64,000 bases of DNA from Pomphorhynchus laevis (lineage: Eukaryota > Acanthocephala > Palaeacanthocephala > Echinorhynchida > Pomphorhynchidae). The translations under genes were made by a program, and so were the position numbers. The stretch is taken from assembly GCA_012934845.2 (NCBI GenBank), contig WNNJ02002463.1, positions 1 to 64,000 on the forward strand. The letters are read 5' to 3'. Of this stretch, positions 34,750 through 45,551 are shown piece by piece (the first letter of the stretch is position 1; each line of letters starts with the position of its first letter). Below the pieces are notes generated by a model. The model worked only from the letters and a program-made list of their open reading frames with translations, was not told where the DNA came from and did not search any database.

Positions 34750-35190
34750 GCTCACAACATAGTCATCAATGATTAATCTCCATATATTTAATTCATTGTG
34801 TTCCTTACATAATAAGGCGTTAAGCTGTTAGAAATATATTTTATATAGATGTTAAATATAGTCGGGCCAATCATTGGTTCCTTCAAACACCTATCATCAT
34901 TACTGAGTAATCCAATAGATATTCATTTATACATTCGGCAATGAGTGGATGTTTAAAAATGACTGGACTCAGCGTAGTAACGTGCCACGTATTCCGATAC
35001 TAGACATTTTGTTTAATAGCAGATTAGGAATAACTCTATCGAATGCTTGCGATAAGTCTACAAAAATCAAATCGCAAACTTTTCGTCGTAGTCTATTCAA
35101 CACCAGCTCCATTCTCCATAAAGCTGACCTGCTCCTTGATATTATCGATTAATTATCTATCAGTATTCTCTGCATACCGAATCATGGCAC
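34750..35190 (-). mobile_element. LINE RT fragment (CR1/Jockey group)
   Basis: On the minus strand LIFVDLSQAFDRVIPNLLLN then KMSSIGIRGTLL (35080-34960) is the D-L-S-x-A-F-D...LL-KL...GI palm block. MIGPTIFNIYIKYISNS (34880-34820) stands for the LGP..FN-YI region that follows. Frameshifts between them. Probably the same old family as 29135 and 30176. Confidence 0.75.
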
Positions 35191-35224
35191 TCTGACGATC
35201 TTGATATTCATAGTCTATGTCGAT

Positions 35225-37925
35225 CTGCTTGTTCTCTAGTTGACTCAGCTCGTACAATTGTCTCCCGTATTTACTGCTTCTAACCATGGCGGTATCATTA
35301 CAAATGCTAATCACCTAACGTCACTACGTAAAGTTAATGCTAACATCCGTTACACTTCGTTCGAATTGCTCATATGCAGATTATCAACGCCTTCCCCTCT
35401 AGAATTGGTGATTGTATACCGTCCAGGCTCAGCTGCCCCCTCACGTATGTTCGTAAACGACTATGAAAATGTTCGTTAACGACATTGCAGATCTTATTTC
35501 TCATTGTTAATTGTATTATATTACTTCCTTTGTTCTCGGTGACTTTAACATTCGTATTGATCGCCCGGCTGACTCCGACTCTATCACTCTAACTAATCTT
35601 TTTTTTGATTCTAACTGTAAATTACTTTCAACAAGCCCCGCTCGTATTCTCGGGATGCTATCGACATCATTGTTGTTCCCAACTGCTTCAATGACTATAC
35701 CTCCTCGTCAATTACTGATCCTGATTTGACCGATCATTTCCTTGTCAGTCTTACTTTTACTTGTCCCCATTCTTCTTCTCCGCATCCAACATTAGCTACT
35801 CCAAGTTGACCTTGGAAACTCCTCGATATCCATATTCTTTGTTCCGCCTTACTCAATTCTTCACTCTTTACACTAACACTTAACTATCTTTCTCCCGATG
35901 ATCTCTGCATTCTGTCATATTCCAAACTTACGACTATCCTCACTAACCTTATGCCTAGTCGACCCCGGCGTTTTTAGCGCTTGCGCCAAGCTTTGTTCGA
36001 TTCCGACTGTTGCCTTTCTAAGCGTCGACTCCGTCAATCTTTTTGTGTGTTTAATCGTTTTCTTAAACTTTCTCCAAACTCACTAACTCAAAATCTCCAT
36101 GCTTCTTATATTTCTCTTCGCCGTTTTCATCTCATTCTTATGCGTACTAAACGTACTCTCTTATGGCTAAATCATCTCGAGTCATCTTCCAACTCTAAAT
36201 CTCATTGAAAATCGTAAACTCAATTCTTTCAAGATCATCTAACACTTGTAACATAAATCCTGATGAATTGTCTTCTTATCTATAATCTAAGTTATCTAAT
36301 CTACAATCTCTTCTACTCATATGCCCCTTGTATCATCAATTCTTATTGTATACTTTCCTCCCAGAGTTAAACCATCTTCTTCCCGTTTCGTATGATGAAG
36401 TTTTCCGGTTATTCTGTCATAACATAATAAAACACCTCCTTCTAACCCAATTTCCACTCACTAGCATAAATATATTTGCTCATCTATATCACTTTTCCTA
36501 ACCACATTGTTCAACTTGTCTATCCGTAACCGCACATTTCCTTCCAACTGGAAATGTGCCAAAGTTCGCCCTATCCTCAAAAAGTAAACTCACGACCCAA
36601 CATTACCATCTTTGTACCGTCCTATCTCACTTATCCCAACCCTCTCTAAACTCCTTGAGCGTCTTGTTCTCAATTTTCGATCTAATCAGTCTACTGAAAT
36701 TGTATATCTTAAAATTTATAAGGACTTACTCATCTCGCGCGATCAAAAATTATGTAGTGTCATAGTTTCTCTTGATCTCTCATCTGCTTTTGACATCGTC
36801 GATCACTCGACTCTTCTCTATCGTCATGATTATGGTTCCTCTTTACCCACTGTAACATGGTTTTCTTCATATCTATCAAACCGTACTTTACTCGCTTGTT
36901 CTAACTCTTTTCTTTCCCATCCTTCTTCCATCCTATCTGGCGTTCCATAAGCCTTCGAATTAGGTCCTTTGCTTTTCTCTCTACTTCTCGGTGATTTGTC
37001 TTTATTTAATATACATTTAACTTCTATGTTATGCAATATGCTAATGACATTCTCATTCATGCTCATGCACATGCTTATCGTATTCATAATCTTAGTGTTT
37101 CTGCTTCCAACTGTCTGGCCTCAATTTTCAATCATCTTTATTCGCTTCGTCTTACTATAAATCCTAATAAATCGAAAATAATGTAAATCATTCATTGACG
37201 CCCCGGCTTGGAATTTCCCACCGTATCATTAAATTCTAAAATTCTCCCTATCGTTGACAATCTCGTTCTGTTACAATTCCATTTCGACAACCGACTTTCA
37301 CTTAAACCTTTCGTTAAAGATAAAGTACGCTCATCTACCTTGATACGTAGCAACTTCCGTCAAATTCGTAGATTGATCGATTTCCCTTGTATGATTCTCA
37401 TATCGTCCCTCATTTTCTCAAGACTTGATTACTGTCTTAATCTATTTCCCAACTCACCTAAATCCACTCTTCTTCAACTACAACGCATCGTCAACGCAGC
37501 ATGCGAATTATTGTCCGCCTTCGTCGTTTTGATCCTGTATCTCACCATCTTGCTTTTTTTCATTTGCCTATTATTCATTGTCGTGTTTAAATTTGTCTTC
37601 TCATTGCTTTTCGCCTTGTAACTTTTGATACCGATTCATTTCTCAACCTTCCTTTTCTTGATAATTCTTGTATTGTTCACTAATCCTTGCGTTCCAGTAA
37701 TTCGATTCTTTTACATGTCTTCTCTTGTTGAATCATCTGCCCATTTATATACGCTAATCAACCTCAATGCCGTGTTTCAAACTCCAAATCAGATCCCATT
37801 TAAACAATTTAAGAAATATATATGTATGACTTTTACTGTTTTTTTTAGTTAGTGGACTTGTAAGCGTGCAGTTGGCACGCATTTGCCACTTTAAATAAAT
37901 TATTATTGTTGTTGATACTAGAATT
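35225..37925 (+). mobile_element. CR1/L2-like LINE family 2, 5'-truncated copy
   Basis: Endonuclease half: FELLICRLSTPSPLELVIVY and RPG (35360), LGDFNIRIDRP (35530). RT half: PISLIPTLSKLLERLVL (36615), IVSLDLSSAFDIVDHSTLL (36760) and ANDILIHAHAHAYRI (37040, YADD to ANDI; frame-shifted). C-terminal connector to about 37620. The 3' end carries the family hairpin at 37852-37889, then TTTAAATAAATTATTATTG. Many frameshifts. It starts inside the endonuclease domain at the same point in the protein as several other copies. Confidence 0.85.
37852..37889 (+). other. LINE 3'-end hairpin, family 2
   Basis: Outer GTGG/CCAC and inner GCGTGC/GCACGC with a 5-base loop AGTTG. Same as the family 1 hairpins except in the loop. 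Likely the RT recognition site. Confidence 0.7.
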
Positions 37926-38099
37926 GTGAAAAAGTCATGGGCTGTAAGTTAGTGAATCACAATGACCCAATTTGCTATTGGTACATTCTAATATTTCTGT
38001 AAGTACATATTCTAAGGTGAGTACATACTCAAATCGAGTGCACACAACTTTTGTTGTGAGCGGATAATTGTCCAATATCCGACGTTATCTTATCATCTC

Positions 38100-39270
38100 G
38101 CAAGTTATTTCTTGTCATCCCTCTCTTCTGCCATCTATCACGATTTTCCACAAGGTTCCGTTTTAGATTATCTCCTTTTCTCCCTTATTATCGGCGACTT
38201 GTTTGTTATAACTCGTGACTATAACTTTCTTCTGATGCAATATGCTTATGATATCATTTTTTACTCTCACGCGTATCACCTCTGTATCCACGATCACGCT
38301 ATTTTTCACAAATTGTATTATGAGTATATCCAACCATCTGTCCTCCTTTAGTCTAACTCTTAATTCTTAAATGTCTAAAATCATGTGGATCATCAATCAT
38401 ACCTCGACAGCTCTACCTATTTTATCTGTTAATTCAACCATTCTCCCAATCGTTGGTATTTTGATTTTATTAGAATTTAACTTAGAATATTTCCTTCCCT
38501 CAAATCTTTTGTTAATGAGAAAGTTCGCTCGACTTTCTTATTTCTTCGTGATCTCCGTCGTATTTACGGGCTGATCGACTTTCGCTCGTCTCGTTCTTAT
38601 ATCATATATCCTATTTCCCAGAGTCGATTATTACCTTAGCTTCTTTGCCAAGTCTTCCAATTCTGTGCTTTTACCTCTTTAACGTATCATTAAACTCTGC
38701 TGCTCGTATCCTCTTGATTCTTCGCCGCTTCGACCATGTATCCCATAAACTTTCTGTTCTATCTTGGCATACATTTAACCTTCGTGTTGAATTTCGTTTG
38801 CGTATTATTACCTTTCATCTTCTATTTTGTCACTCACCACCTACTTTCACCTTGTTTATCTTGATGATTCGCATTCTGGCCTTTTTACTCTGCGATCAAT
38901 TGTCTACTTATCCACGTCTCTTCGCACTCAATTATCTATGGCCTCCGCTCTTTTATCGTCGCTATTTCACTTGCCTGGAATTCTTTGATAGCTACTCCTA
39001 CACAATATATCAAGAAATCCATTCCATCAACTTCTTATCCAATTCGCAATTTTCAGACCTCGTGACCGAGACCACTCAACATTTTCCCTCTTATGCCTTG
39101 CCACATTCTACTAATCTCCCTTATCTTCAATATACTTCAATTTTATCAACATTTTCATTTTACATTCTATTTTTTGTTTTCTTGTGTGTTCTTATTTTAA
39201 AAACACACAAGAAAAGTAAGCGACTTGTAAGCGCGCATAGGCATGTCTTTCCGCTATGAATATCTAGAGG
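38100..39270 (+). mobile_element. CR1/L2-like LINE family 2, second truncated copy
   Basis: Begins in the RT palm (PQGSVLDYLLFSLIIGDL, 38150) and runs through AYDIIFYSHAY and the C-terminal connector. It ends with a decayed 3' hairpin (TGTAAGCGCGCATAGGCAT, about 39225). Same orientation as the preceding copy and 180 bp from it. Stops and frameshifts throughout. Confidence 0.8.
39176..39216. repeat. 14-bp hairpin
   Basis: TTTTCTTGTGTGTT and AACACACAAGAAAA flank about a dozen AT-rich bases, just 5' of the decayed LINE 3' hairpin. Confidence 0.7.
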
Positions 39271-40228
39271 TATATATATGCTCATTCGAACTATTTTGAG
39301 TGGTAATTTTCTGCGCTGAGTGGTCCAACTTCATTATATTCAATAATAATACGGTAGATATCATCGAAAATACTTATTTTTATATAACCTTCAAAGGATT
39401 AAAAGATTGATAAATTTTTAGACATGCTACTCCTATGTTCAAACCTTACAGCTCTCAAAAGCATTTATTTTCTCGGCACATTCATCAACTCATTTTTAAC
39501 TTCCATTTTATCATCACTACAGTCTGTAGTTTACCATATTGTTATGCACCTATCCAAACTTAACCGCTTAAATGTTTTTTGTTTCGTTTTTTAATCTCCA
39601 TCCACTTTAAAAATTTATCTATTTTAACAAATAATTAAATTCGTTAATAACGTAATGATTTTACTTTTAAACCCATGAGTATCATCCCAAGGATTTTAAA
39701 TTTGACATTTTATAAATCGAAATGTTAAACATATTTTCTCTTAAAACCTTTATGGTTTACGGGAACACATGTGTATATTAAACCTATTTAAAGGGATGTA
39801 CCAAATAAAAAGAACTCGTTTATATGGTGAGCATTTCAAAACATTGACTAAAGTGTTAACTTTGTCATGCACTTCGTTGATATATCGCTTCCCATTCTGC
39901 TTTTAAAATGGCTGATTGACAGAACATGTTTTCAGTTGAGGTTTCTCACGCAGTCTTCGCAAAATATATATCGTCTGAAATAATTGTAGGGTATGTTATG
40001 AATCGACATATGAACATTGTCATTGATTCTGGATCTTGTTTGATATTTAGAGAATTCCTACACCTTGATGACCCAATGCATATTTGTATTTATTATTTTC
40101 CTTGACTGATTGTCAATTCGATGTATTACACTAAATGAATAATGTAATTTTTCCTGATTACTTACTCAATTTATTATAGCAGCCGCTATCGAAAATTTTA
40201 CTGTGCATAAAAAAGGATTTATTTTAAG
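39271..40228. other. No gene identified
   Basis: AT-rich unique-looking sequence between LINE copies; no coding or repeat signal recognised. Confidence 0.4.
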
Positions 40229-40265
40229 GTGGCAAATGCGTGCCAGCGCACGCTTACATGACCAC
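40229..40265 (-). other. LINE 3'-end hairpin, family 1 minus copy
   Basis: On the minus strand GTGG, GCGTGC-GCTG-GCACGC and CCAC, identical in both stems to 47086-47122. Confidence 0.8.
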
Positions 40266-42345
40266 AACAAAACAAGACTGTGAATCAGGTGTCGAGAAGG
40301 TGTGAACGGGGGAGGTGTTTGAAAGTGATAAAGGAGGGAGCGCGGCGGACGTCGAGAGGGAGTTGATTCCAGGCGAATGAGGCGGCGACGAGGAAGGATC
40401 GGAGACCGTAGTTGTTGGAGTAATTAGGAACGTGGAGTAAGAGGGTATAACGGGAACACAGCGATAGCGAGGTGGGGCGAGTGTCCTCTAAGAAAAGAAG
40501 GTTGATGAACGATGGGGAGCCGACAGCGATGAGACGAAAAGTAACGAGAAGAAGGCGGAGTTTGATGCGGATGTGGATGGTGTGCAAGGAGAGTTGGGCA
40601 AAATATGTGGATGTGTGGTCGAAGCGACGGAGACGAAAGAGCACTCGAACAGCGGTGTTGCTTATTCGTTGTAGGGGTAGGATGATGGATTTTAGAGAAT
40701 TGGCGAAAAGGCTAAGGCAGTAATCGATTTTAGGGAAAAGAAGCGATGAAAGAAGAGACATACAAGAACGGAAGTCGATAAGGGGCGGATACGGCGGATG
40801 TCACGGAGAATTAAGTTAGACGAGCAGACCTTGTCACGGACGAAGGGTTTAAGGGAAAGGTGATCATCGAAATGGAAGTCTAAGAAAGTGAGATTGTGGA
40901 CTATAGGGATGATCGATGAGGCAAAAGAAACAATGGGAGGAGATATGTTTGGTTTACGGGGGAGGATCCACATTATTTTGGACTTTTCGGGGTTTAGAAC
41001 GAGATGGAGATTGGAGAGACGTTTGTAGATAGAAGAAAGACAGTTGGAGGCAGAAATGCCGATATCGTGTATGCGATGTGCGGGTGCATGAGCATAGATT
41101 AGAATGTCATCGGCGTATTGCATGACGTTAAAAGAGTAAGGTTTGATAAATGGAGAGAGATCGCCAAGCAAAAGAGAGAAAAGCAGGGGACCTAGGACTG
41201 AACCTTGTGGGACCCCGCACAAAAAATAGGGATGGGAGGGGAGGATGATGAATTAGAACAGACGCGAAAGGAACGGTCGGATAGGTATGAGGCGAACCAT
41301 ATACTGCCAGAAGGAGTTGCATTTAGTACGTAGTAGGTTGAGATGAGACCGGCGAAGAGCAAGATAGGAATCACGGAAGACGGAGTGATCGAGCGGAAAT
41401 CACGTCTGAGAGAGCGGTGATAGACTCGAAAAGCATGGCGAAGTCGACGCTTTGAGAGTAGGCATTGGATGTCAAACCATGGGGCACGGTGCAAGCGACG
41501 GTGTGGGTGAGACTTGAAGGGCAAGAGAATATCGAGAGTGGATGTGAGTTCAGAGTCGAAAAGAAAGGCGAGATTGTGAGGAGATGAATATGTTATTGTG
41601 GGTAATGATAGAGACGATTTGAGTAAGGCAGAGCGGAGAAGGGAGTGGTCAAGATTTCTCCAAGGGCGACGTAGGATTGTAGGTGTGTGAGGAGGGGTGT
41701 GGTTGCGAGTGAGATCAAGGGTGATAAGAAAGTGATCAGATAGACCAGGATCAGATATAGACAGTGAGGTGTAGGCAGCAAAATGATCGGGGACAGCGAT
41801 GAGTGATCGGGCAGACCAAGATCAGAGATAGACAGTGAGGTGTAGGCAGCAAAATGATCGGGGACAGCGATGATGTCGAGTGCCCCACCAAGTATATGTG
41901 TGGGGGGGGCAGTGGAGATTAGTTTGTAATTGTAGTTGGATAGAATGTTGATGAAGCGGATGGAATCCGTGGAAGAGGGGCGGTCTAGGCGGATATTGAA
42001 GTCGCCTAGAACGAGTGAAGGGATTGAGGACAAAGAACAATGAGAAAGGAGGTCAGCGAGTTCGGTAAAAAATAAGGCTGTAGGAGCTGATGAACCAGGA
42101 CGGTATACAATGGCGAGATCTAGAGTGATCGGGTTAGAATAACGAATAGTAAGCAATTCAAAAGTGCAAGGACTGAAAGGGGGATTGATTTTGCGAAGAG
42201 ACGCTGGGTGACGCGCGAATGCGACGATGCCGCCATGATTAGAGGATTTAGAAGGGCATGAGCTGAGGGGGCGGGCGGATTCGACTAGGGAGCAACCGGC
42301 AGAGAGCAGACGGCGAATAAATAATCTTTTTTACTATCTCCAAAT
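40229..42345 (-). mobile_element. CR1/L2-like LINE family 1, 5'-truncated copy
   Basis: Minus strand: endonuclease (LGDFNIRLDRPSSTDSI, 42020), linker (HRAPWFDIQCLLSKRRLRHA, 41470), RT from GVPQGSVLGPLLFSLLLGDL (41215) with YADDILIYAHAP (41100), then the connector to 40285 and the 3' hairpin. The fingers and first palm motif (about 45240-46070 of the full copy) are deleted. The 5' end stops inside the endonuclease. A tandem duplication of about 70 bp lies at 41735-41880. Confidence 0.9.
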
Positions 42346-42383
42346 TGATGATCCTGTACGTTGCTTTAATCCTATCGATAAGC

Positions 42384-42460
42384 CAGCAGCAGTACGATAC
42401 ATTACATTATTGGTATACCTCATCACCTACTGATCCAACACCTACGTTTCACACTGATTT
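42384..42460 (-). repeat. CTGATGA pseudoknot repeat, copy A (degenerate)
   Basis: Minus strand: GAAACGTAGG, GTGTTGG, ATCAGTAG, then GTGATGA (42426-42420, first C changed), CCAATAA, and CGTACTGCTGCTGGC. Same order as copies B and C but in inverse orientation and with mismatches in the first helix. Confidence 0.55.
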
Positions 42461-42539
42461 AATTTTAAATCATAAATGATTTCAACTAAATTTGCAAAAT
42501 GTATAACGTATTTCATTTAATCTAATTGTCAATAAAGCA

Positions 42540-42662
42540 GACGAATCGAATGATCGTCAGCCAACATTTAAAAGACCGGAACGTGAAACGTAGGTATTGG
42601 ATCAGTAGCTGATGAAGTACAACAATACTGAAATGTATCGTACTGCTGTTGGCTTATTCGTC
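42540..42662 (+). repeat. CTGATGA pseudoknot repeat, copy B
   Basis: Outer palindrome GACGAAT/ATTCGTC and GCCAACA/TGTTGGC. Helix P1 GTATTG (42594-42599) with CAATAC (42623-42628). Helix P2 CAGTAG (42603-42608) with CTGCTG (42643-42648). CTGATGA is at 42609-42615. The same bases can instead fold as a hammerhead: stem I is P2, stem II AGTA/TACT, GAAA at 42630-42633 and UA before 42643, with a helix III of only two or three pairs. Confidence 0.6.
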
Positions 42663-42886
42663 AGCCAGACGAATTTCAATCAATTAAAAACAATTTATAA
42701 TGAACTACACTCGCTCTCCACTAAACGTTTGCTAACAGAAGTTACAATCTGAACATTGTCTTCAAAGAAATGTATTGAAATATAAAATTTTTGACTGTAT
42801 TTTATTTAAAGTACCTTAAAGTTCTTCTATAGGAGAAATTGTTAAGTTTTCAAATTGAAGGTAACTTCACCTTTATAATATTAAAT

Positions 42887-42920
42887 AAAGGATCATATTA
42901 AAATTTCAATATGATCCTTT
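42887..42920. repeat. Perfect 13-bp hairpin
   Basis: AAAGGATCATATT and AATATGATCCTTT with an 8-base loop, inside unit B of the tandem repeat. It has no counterpart that I can see in unit C. Confidence 0.75.
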
Positions 42921-43084
42921 TTATTCAACATATGAACTTTATATTTTGTAGGGATATAAATAATCTTAATCTACTAACGCAGATTTTATTAAAAATCAGA
43001 AATTATTTCAACTACATTTGCAAAATGTAAGACGAGAGTCTTTTATTAAATATAAATGCCAATACAGCAGACGCTTCAAGTGAT

Positions 43085-43190
43085 CGCCAGCCAACATTAA
43101 AAAGACCGGAACGTGAAACGCAGGTATTGGATCAGTAGCTGATGAAGTACAACCAATACTGAAATGTAACGTACTGTTGTTGGCTTATAG
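43085..43190 (+). repeat. CTGATGA pseudoknot repeat, copy C
   Basis: Helix P1 GTATTGG (43124-43130) with CCAATAC (43153-43159). Helix P2 CAGTAG (43133-43138) with CTGTTG (43174-43179), held by two G-U pairs. CTGATGA is at 43139-43145 and GAAA at 43161-43164. Outer GCCAACA/TGTTGGC is kept. Confidence 0.6.
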
Positions 43191-43437
43191 AAAAGATTAA
43201 AGTAGAGTGCAATGTCACCAGACGAATTTCAATCAATTAAAATCAATTTATAATGAAATACACTCGCTCTCCATTAAATGTATTGAAATGTGATATTCTT
43301 AGCAGTATTTCATTCAAAGTATCTTCCATAAAACCTAAATTGAACATTTCTTTAATATTTCGTATTCTAACGAAATATTAAAGAAATATCTAACGAAACA
43401 GTACACTATTTATAAAGTATCTGTAATAATATAAATA

Positions 43438-44207
43438 ATGTTGCAAATTGTTACAACTAATGTATATTCACTCCCCGACACCCCACGTCCCGTCCTTCTC
43501 GTCTCGTCCCTCAATACCTTGCATCCATCAATCAAAATCACCTCCACCAACCTCCACTATCCTTCCACTCATAACCTTTCCTCACATCGCTTGTCACCCT
43601 CTTTATTATCATTATCCTCTATGTCTCCCGTCGTCAAACCAAATCCCTTCAAATCATCAACTGACAGCTCTTCTGTCGTGATCTCACCTACTCCCGTCAG
43701 TCGTCCTCCTTTACGGAAGCGCTTTCCTTCTCGCGATCGTTGCGTCATTGTTACTAATATCACGCCTTCTAACTCCTTATCTCCGCCAGCACGTCTGGAC
43801 CACGATGTTTCCGCCTTCAGATCCATCCTCTCGTCTATTGTTCCTGCGGATAAACCATCCTTTTTCAAGGACATTTCTCCTGTCGCATTCATCCGTCTAA
43901 ACAAATCTTCTCAATCTAATCCTTCCCAGCCCCTCTCCTAAAAATTGTTTTCAAGCATCGCTCTCACGCGTCTTCTGTCCTCTCTCAACGATTCAAACTC
44001 ATGTCATCTTCAACCACTCGAATTTTCCCCGATCGCGCCCCTTCTGAAATCGCTCAAATCTCTTCAGCCCGCATCGAAAAACGCCGTCGCGAGGAAAACG
44101 GCGAAACATCACTCGCCATCCGAAACATAGACGGAAATTTTCAAGTTGTCCACACCCGTCCAAAAATTCGATGGCGCTCCATCTCTCCTATGTGTCTTCT
44201 CCACTAG
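43438..44207 (+). pseudogene. LINE family 1 ORF1, one frameshift
   Basis: A proline/serine-rich first half is followed by RDRCVIVTNITPSNSLSPPA. After a frameshift near 43930 come IFPDRAPSEIAQISS and RIEKRRREENGETSLAIRN. The last block matches the 'DRTP-E...L..E-..R...GE..-IR' C-terminal domain of LINE ORF1 RNA-binding proteins. Predicted to bind the element's RNA. Confidence 0.65.
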
Positions 44208-45302
44208 ACTCTTTCGCCACAGCACACGGTTTCCGCCTCGGTCTCCTCAACACTAGATCTATTCTCAATAAATCCGATCTTATCCTCAACGTATTCACCA
44301 AGCAATCCATCGATCTCTTCTGCCTCACCGAATCCTGGCACTCAGATTCCGACGACCTTTCCATTCGCCGTCTGCTCTCTGCCGGTTGCTCCCTAGTCGA
44401 ATCCGCCCGCCCCCTCAGCTCATGCCCTTCTAAATCCTCTAATCATGGCGGCATCGTCGCATTCGCGCGTCACCCAGCGTCTCTTCGCAAAATCAATCCC
44501 CCTTTCAGTCCTTGCTCTTTTGAATTGCTCACTTGTCGTTATTCTAACCCGATCACTCTAGATCTCGCCATTGTATACCGTCCTGGTTCATCAGCTCTCA
44601 CAGCCTTATTTTTTTACCGAACTCGCTAACCTCCTTTCTCATTGTTCTTTGTCCTCAATCCCTTCACTCGTTCTAGGCGACTTCAATATCCGCCTAGACC
44701 GCCCCTCTTCCACGGATTCCATCCGCTTCATCAACATTCTATCCAACTACAATTACAAACTAATCTCCACTGCCCCCACACATATACTTGGTGGGGCACT
44801 CGACATCATCGCTGTCCCCGATCATTTTGCTGCCTACACCTCACTGTCCATCTCTGATCCTGGTCTATCCGATCACTTTCTTATCACCCTTGATCTCACT
44901 CGCAACCACACCCCTCCTCACACACCTACAATCCTACGTCGCCCTTGGAGAAATCTTGACCTCTCCCTTCTCCGCTCTGCCTTACTCAAATCGTCTCTAT
45001 CATTACCCACAATAACATATTCATCTCCTCACGATCTCGCCTTTCTTTTCGACTCTGAACTCACATCCACTCTCGATATTCTCTTGCCCTTCAAGTCTCA
45101 CCCACACCGTCGCTTGCACCGTGCCCCATGGTTTGACATCCAATGCCTACTCTCAAAGCGTCGACTCCGCCATGCTTTTCGAGTCTATCACCGCTCTCTC
45201 AGACGCGATTTCCGCTCGATCACTCCGTCTTTCTGTGATTCCTATCTTGCTCTTCGCCTGTCTCATCTCAACCTACTACGTACCAAATGCAAATCCTTCT
45301 AG
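44171..45302 (+). pseudogene. LINE family 1 ORF2, apurinic-like endonuclease domain
   Basis: GLLNTRSILNKSDLI, DLFCLTESWHSD, NHGGIVAFAR, LAIVYRPG, then after a frameshift at about 44612 LGDFNIRLDR and DPGLSDHFLITLDL. These are the N-R-S, T-E, G-G, GDFN and SDH blocks of LINE APE endonucleases, which nick the target for priming. Confidence 0.85.
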
Positions 45303-45551
45303 CAGCATTAAATCATCACTTCATTCAACTCTAAGACTCTCTGGCATACTTTTAACTCAATCCTGGCTCGTTCCTCTACGCCGTGCAACATCAATGCTAA
45401 TGATTATTCGTCATTTCTCCAGACTAAAGTATTCACGCTGCTCTCTCACACCCCGGTCTCCATCCTATCCCACTCTGCCCCGCCTAGCCTCATCCTTCCG
45501 GAACTCTTTCATCTTCTCCCTGTCTCACCTACAGAAATATCATCTGTCCTC

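Larger units (their letters stand above)
42470..43330 (+). repeat. Direct tandem of about 530-bp units carrying the CTGATGA pseudoknot
   Basis: Shared blocks appear in order twice: ATTTCAACTA(A/C)ATTTGCAAAATG, the pseudoknot, then CCAGACGAATTTCAATCAAT and ACACTCGCTCTCCA. The CTGATGA sites at 42609 and 43139 are 530 bp apart. The second unit is incomplete at its 3' end. The arrangement resembles tandem non-autonomous elements such as retrozymes, but I cannot establish the mechanism. Confidence 0.6.

Noticed and set aside
36830-37087. Minus-strand 85-codon open frame
   Set aside because: Antisense of the family 2 RT palm region.
40472-40723. Arginine-rich plus-strand open frame
   Set aside because: Antisense shadow of the minus-strand LINE RT connector.
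43569-43904. Minus-strand 111-codon open frame
   Set aside because: Shadow of LINE ORF1 on the plus strand.
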